From: Desulfobacteraceae bacterium
Lineage (GTDB): Bacteria > Desulfobacterota > DSM-4660 > Desulfatiglandales > Desulfatiglandaceae
Assembly: GCA_030612945.1 (NCBI GenBank)
Contig: JAUWMY010000111.1
Span: forward strand, 1-7,484
Length of the DNA stretch: 7,484 nt
Direction: 5' to 3'
Shown here: positions 5,081 through 7,484 of the stretch, in pieces
Layout: the number at the start of each line of letters is the position of its first letter
Position numbering within the stretch: position 1 is the stretch's first letter
The notes under the pieces: generated by a model
What the model was told of the DNA's origin: nothing
The model's database searches: none
Seen by the model: the letters and a program-made list of their open reading frames with translations, nothing else
Translations under genes and position numbers: made by a program

Positions 5081-6733
5081 TTGACAATAGAACCCACCTT
5101 AAAAATGCATCTAACGCTCAAGATCAGAAAAAATATTTTCTTAGCTCTGACCAGTGGCCTGTTATTGGGCTTTCCCTGGTATGTTTCGCCTTTGTTTTTT
5201 CTCATTTTCGTCGCCTGGGTGCCCCTTTTACTGCTGGAGGAGGAAACCCGGGATCACGCAAACCCCTACGCCATATTCAACTACGCCTTTGTCAGTTTCC
5301 TGCTGTGGAATATCCTGGGAACCTGGTGGATTACCCAGGTCCAATTTGTTGGAGCCACCCTCATCATTCTCATAAATTCACTGCTGCAGGCCCTCGTTTT
5401 CTGGCTGGCAAGCCGTATCCGGATCATCCTGAGAATTCCCTTTTTGTTCCCTTTGCTGTTCATTTGGATGGGGTACGAGCATCTTCATCTATCCTGGGAC
5501 CTGGCCTGGCCCTGGCTCAATCTGGGCAACTCACTGGCCACAGCACCAGAACTCATCCAATGGTACGAGTTTACCGGTGTCCGTGGTGGGACGCTCTGGA
5601 TAATACTGACCAACTTTGCGCTCTTGAGAGTGTATTATGCATATCGGAAGAAAGGCCCGGGTTCTATTGTTCCGGTTGGCGTAGCAACACTGATGCTCCT
5701 TCTTATCCCCATCTTTGTATCCTATCTTATTTTCCAAAACTTTGAAGAGGAAGGAGAAACAGTTAATATAGCTCTGATTCAGCCAAACCTGGATCCATAT
5801 AAGGAAAAATTTGACCCGGAAAATCATGCTAAACACGTGGAGGATTTTTTCAGGACGGCTGATGCCATTATCGATGATGAAACCCAATATCTGTTTGGCC
5901 CCGAAACCCTCATTGTAGAGCAGATTGACGAGAGAGATCCTTCAGCATCGATCTACTACCGGAATTTGCTGGAATTCCGGAAGAAATATCCAAAGCTGAA
6001 TATTCTCCTGGGCGTACACAGCTACCAGAAACTCAGCAATGAAGACATTCCTCCGGGAAGTCGTTTTAATCACGAGAAAAACTTTTACTACGAGGCCTTT
6101 AATACGGCGCTTTTTCTACCGCAAGGTTCTGCATCTACACCCCAGTTTTACCACAAAACCAAGTTAGTACCCCTATTCGAGCGTATGCCATTTGTGCAAT
6201 ATCTGGGCTTTTTGGGGAAATACTCCCTGGAACTTGGCGGATACACCGGCACATACAGTCTTCGTCAGGAGAGCACTACTTTTGTATTGCCTGACGCTTC
6301 GACTACCATATTGCCGATTGTCTGTTTTGAATCCATATTCGGCCCCTACTGCTCCCGAAACCTGCCAAAAGAAAAGGGCTTTATCTGCATGATCACCAAC
6401 GACGGGTGGTGGAAAAATACGCCTGGCTATCTACATCACTTCAATTTCAGCCCGGTTCGTGCCATCGAAAACCGGCGGGATTTTGTTCGAGTTGCCAATA
6501 CAGGAATTTCTGCTCTTATTAATTCCAAAGGCATGATTATCGCCAGGACTCCCTGGTGGAAAAAAACGACCCTCAAAGGAAAGATTCATCTTCGCGGGGG
6601 GCAAACTTTTTTCGCTCGACATGGAGATTATCTGGGCCTGATTTCTTTGGTATTAGGGGTATTTCTGGTTTTATATGGAGGAATTCGAAAGCTGAAAAAA
6701 TCTCGGGACGTCCCCATTCTGCCCATCAAATGA
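5081..6733 (+). CDS. lnt: Apolipoprotein N-acyltransferase
   Basis: Lnt adds the third fatty acid to the N-terminal cysteine of lipoproteins, taking it from phospholipid in the inner membrane. Counting from TTG 5081, about seven hydrophobic segments occupy 18-220 (roughly 18-34, 36-53, 63-82, 88-110, 115-130, 166-186, 196-219). A nitrilase-like domain follows at about 226-507, starting VNIALIQPNLDPYKEKF. A last membrane helix lies at 517-535. The catalytic triad is present: Glu275 (FGPET), Lys359 (YHKTKLVP) and Cys415 (PIVCFESIFG); Glu367 and Glu417 match other essential acids. MITNDGWWKNTPG, AIENRR and RVANTGISALI are strongly conserved blocks. The long forms PNLDPYKEKF and NDGWWxNTPG are those I associate with Bacteroidota-type Lnt. 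Phe416 stands where E. coli has Tyr388. The length of about 540-550 residues is normal. ATG 5105 is an alternative start with no better ribosome binding site, giving 542 residues. It appears intact and active. Confidence 0.9.
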   Translation: MTIEPTLKMHLTLKIRKNIFLALTSGLLLGFPWYVSPLFFLIFVAWVPLLLLEEETRDHANPYAIFNYAFVSFLLWNILGTWWITQVQFVGATLIILINSLLQALVFWLASRIRIILRIPFLFPLLFIWMGYEHLHLSWDLAWPWLNLGNSLATAPELIQWYEFTGVRGGTLWIILTNFALLRVYYAYRKKGPGSIVPVGVATLMLLLIPIFVSYLIFQNFEEEGETVNIALIQPNLDPYKEKFDPENHAKHVEDFFRTADAIIDDETQYLFGPETLIVEQIDERDPSASIYYRNLLEFRKKYPKLNILLGVHSYQKLSNEDIPPGSRFNHEKNFYYEAFNTALFLPQGSASTPQFYHKTKLVPLFERMPFVQYLGFLGKYSLELGGYTGTYSLRQESTTFVLPDASTTILPIVCFESIFGPYCSRNLPKEKGFICMITNDGWWKNTPGYLHHFNFSPVRAIENRRDFVRVANTGISALINSKGMIIARTPWWKKTTLKGKIHLRGGQTFFARHGDYLGLISLVLGVFLVLYGGIRKLKKSRDVPILPIK

Positions 6734-6772
6734 GGTGTACTTGGTATCCGGTACTGGGTACTGGTTTAGAGG
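6734..6772 (+). repeat. Short GGTACTGG-type repeat after lnt
   Basis: GTACTTGGTATCCGGTACTGGGTACTGG contains three degenerate copies of a GGTAyyxG unit in about 30 bases, lying between the lnt stop and the second methyltransferase remnant. It forms no hairpin that I can see, so no terminator for lnt is evident. It may be the junction left by insertion or recombination. Confidence 0.3.
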
Positions 6773-6973
6773 CACTATGCCAACCAGCGGATCAGCCTTG
6801 ACCTGGATGGCGGGGTGAAGGTAAACTACGGCAAATTTGGGAATCTATTGACAGATGTAAAGGCGGTAACCGGAAGCGGTGTATGTCAAACTGACTCAAA
6901 ACTTACCTTTCAAGGAGAGCCGAAGCTACGTAAAAAAATACGAGATCGTATTCCGCTCTATGCGCGATGGAAA
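6773..6973 (+). pseudogene. Remnant of a large DNA adenine methyltransferase C-terminus (copy 2)
   Basis: The frame from 6773 reads HYANQRISLDLDGGVKVNY, then GKFGNLLTDVKAVTGSG, without a stop, matching the C-terminal tail of PglX-like or related large adenine methyltransferases. No start codon, catalytic motifs or upstream domain exist here, since the lnt gene ends 40 bases before. The frame then continues through unrelated codons to a TGA at about 6971-6973. Over 102 bases it matches the copy at 529-630 in about 84, without gaps (hand count). Here the Asp-Asp-Gly of the motif has become Asp-Gly-Gly, while copy 1 has Asp-Asp-Trp, so each copy differs from the presumed intact form in its own way. 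The stretch 6880-6990 shows nothing else I can identify. Confidence 0.6.
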
Positions 6974-7002
6974 TGAATGCGTGAGGGTAGGGGGACGGAA
7001 TC

Positions 7003-7467
7003 GTGAAAATGACTAATGAAATAAAGACAATGAAAAGAAAGCGGACAGATATGCAGATACTCCATGGGAAGTTATGCGTGGCTCTTTATGAGAAATCAGG
7101 GGGTCAGGTATTGTCGGTTATGGAGGAGATCTATGGTCAATACGGGTTTGAAGTGGGTTTAGGTCTCAAGGAAAAGTGGGAACCTCGAGGCCTTGCTGAA
7201 GCTGCAAAGGCATTCGTTGAGATGTGCAACAGCAATGGCCTCCCTTCCAAAGTTGAGGTGCAAGACAGCGTTGCCTACTGGACAGGATACTGCTGTCCTT
7301 TCGGCATTGAAAACACGCACAGGCCAGTTTGCGAAGCTTTGATGGCCATGGACCGGGAACTGTTTCGAGCCGTTTTGGGCGTGGCTAAAGGTAAAATGGA
7401 ATTTACAATCGACAAATGCCTGGCGGACGGAGATGACTGCTGCGAGGGAGTTTTCAGACTGATTTAA
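7003..7467 (+). CDS. Cysteine-rich protein, possibly MetOD1/ATC-hydrolase-like
   Basis: A soluble protein of 154 residues with six cysteines concentrated in its C-terminal half. Counting from GTG 7003, Cys97 and Cys98 are in WTGYCCPFG, Cys110 in THRPVCEAL, Cys139 in TIDKCLADGDDCC, with Cys146 and Cys147 at its end. The layout CPxx...xxC...KCLAxGDxxC followed by a final strand is that of the methanogen-output-domain (MetOD1) and L-2-aminothiazoline-4-carboxylate-hydrolase-like families, which I recall only at motif level. Members may bind a metal or cluster through these cysteines; function here is not established. The N-terminal 20 residues are basic; residues 20-80 are mostly helical. GGGGGA (6990-6995) lies seven bases before GTG 7003, so I prefer this start over ATG 7009. 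There is no membrane segment. It reads as a single gene, complete at TAA 7465-7467. Confidence 0.6.
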   Translation: MKMTNEIKTMKRKRTDMQILHGKLCVALYEKSGGQVLSVMEEIYGQYGFEVGLGLKEKWEPRGLAEAAKAFVEMCNSNGLPSKVEVQDSVAYWTGYCCPFGIENTHRPVCEALMAMDRELFRAVLGVAKGKMEFTIDKCLADGDDCCEGVFRLI

Positions 7468-7484
7468 ATGAACCCTAACGTTGC

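Noticed and set aside
5081..5107. TTGACA at 5081 as a promoter -35 box for lnt
   Set aside because: No acceptable -10 box lies 16-18 bases downstream, and the gene is three bases behind the SRPBCC gene, favouring co-transcription.
5305..5745. 146-codon plus-strand frame inside lnt, and a 118-codon minus-strand frame at 5531-5887
   Set aside because: Both overlap the well-supported lnt gene; the residues have no recognisable pattern.

Overview
The window looks like an accessory stretch of a Gram-negative bacterial chromosome. The apolipoprotein N-acyltransferase implies an outer membrane with triacylated lipoproteins. Dispersed intergenic repeats (ACAGGAT/ATCCTGT units, CACGGAT units), a RelE/Phd toxin-antitoxin pair and many gene remnants remind me of free-living Desulfobacterota and similar environmental lineages. 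That assignment is inference. The Lnt protein itself has Bacteroidota-type motifs. Base composition is patchy: the monoamine-oxidase-like gene is visibly GC-rich and the next gene is AT-rich.

Layout. 1-200: a possible IS end and a short remnant of a REP-associated (Y1-type) transposase whose stop overlaps the first in-frame ATG of a cupin gene. 188-574: small cupin protein whose last residues are encoded by a remnant of another gene. 529-642: decayed C-terminal end of a large DNA adenine methyltransferase. 822-1244: UPF0158 protein. 1245-1428: non-coding, repeat-like, with base-pairing potential. 1444-2529: FAD-dependent amine oxidase-like protein. 2624-3223: conserved protein of unknown function. 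3242-3390: frameshifted remnant of a small gene. 3398-3969 (minus strand): Phd/YefM antitoxin and RelE/ParE toxin with a near-consensus promoter. 3970-4636: promoter, REP-like hairpins, a truncated AbiEii-type toxin start and an inverted ACAGGAT repeat. 4637-6733: SRPBCC protein and Lnt, three bases apart. 6773-6973: a second copy of the methyltransferase C-terminal remnant. 7003-7467: cysteine-rich protein possibly related to MetOD1/ATC-hydrolase proteins.

How it fits together. Two functional units are clear: the toxin-antitoxin operon, and the SRPBCC-lnt pair (lipoprotein maturation in the inner membrane). The other intact genes are single accessory genes. Between them lie at least four decayed genes, several of them defence- or mobility-related (methyltransferase end twice, AbiEii toxin start, transposase start). 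I read the window as a site of repeated gain and loss of defence and mobile genes. I do not see a complete new multi-gene system. The points most worth a second look are the duplicated methyltransferase tail, the AbiEii remnant cut at a repeat, and the uncharacterised proteins at 2624-3223 and 7003-7467.
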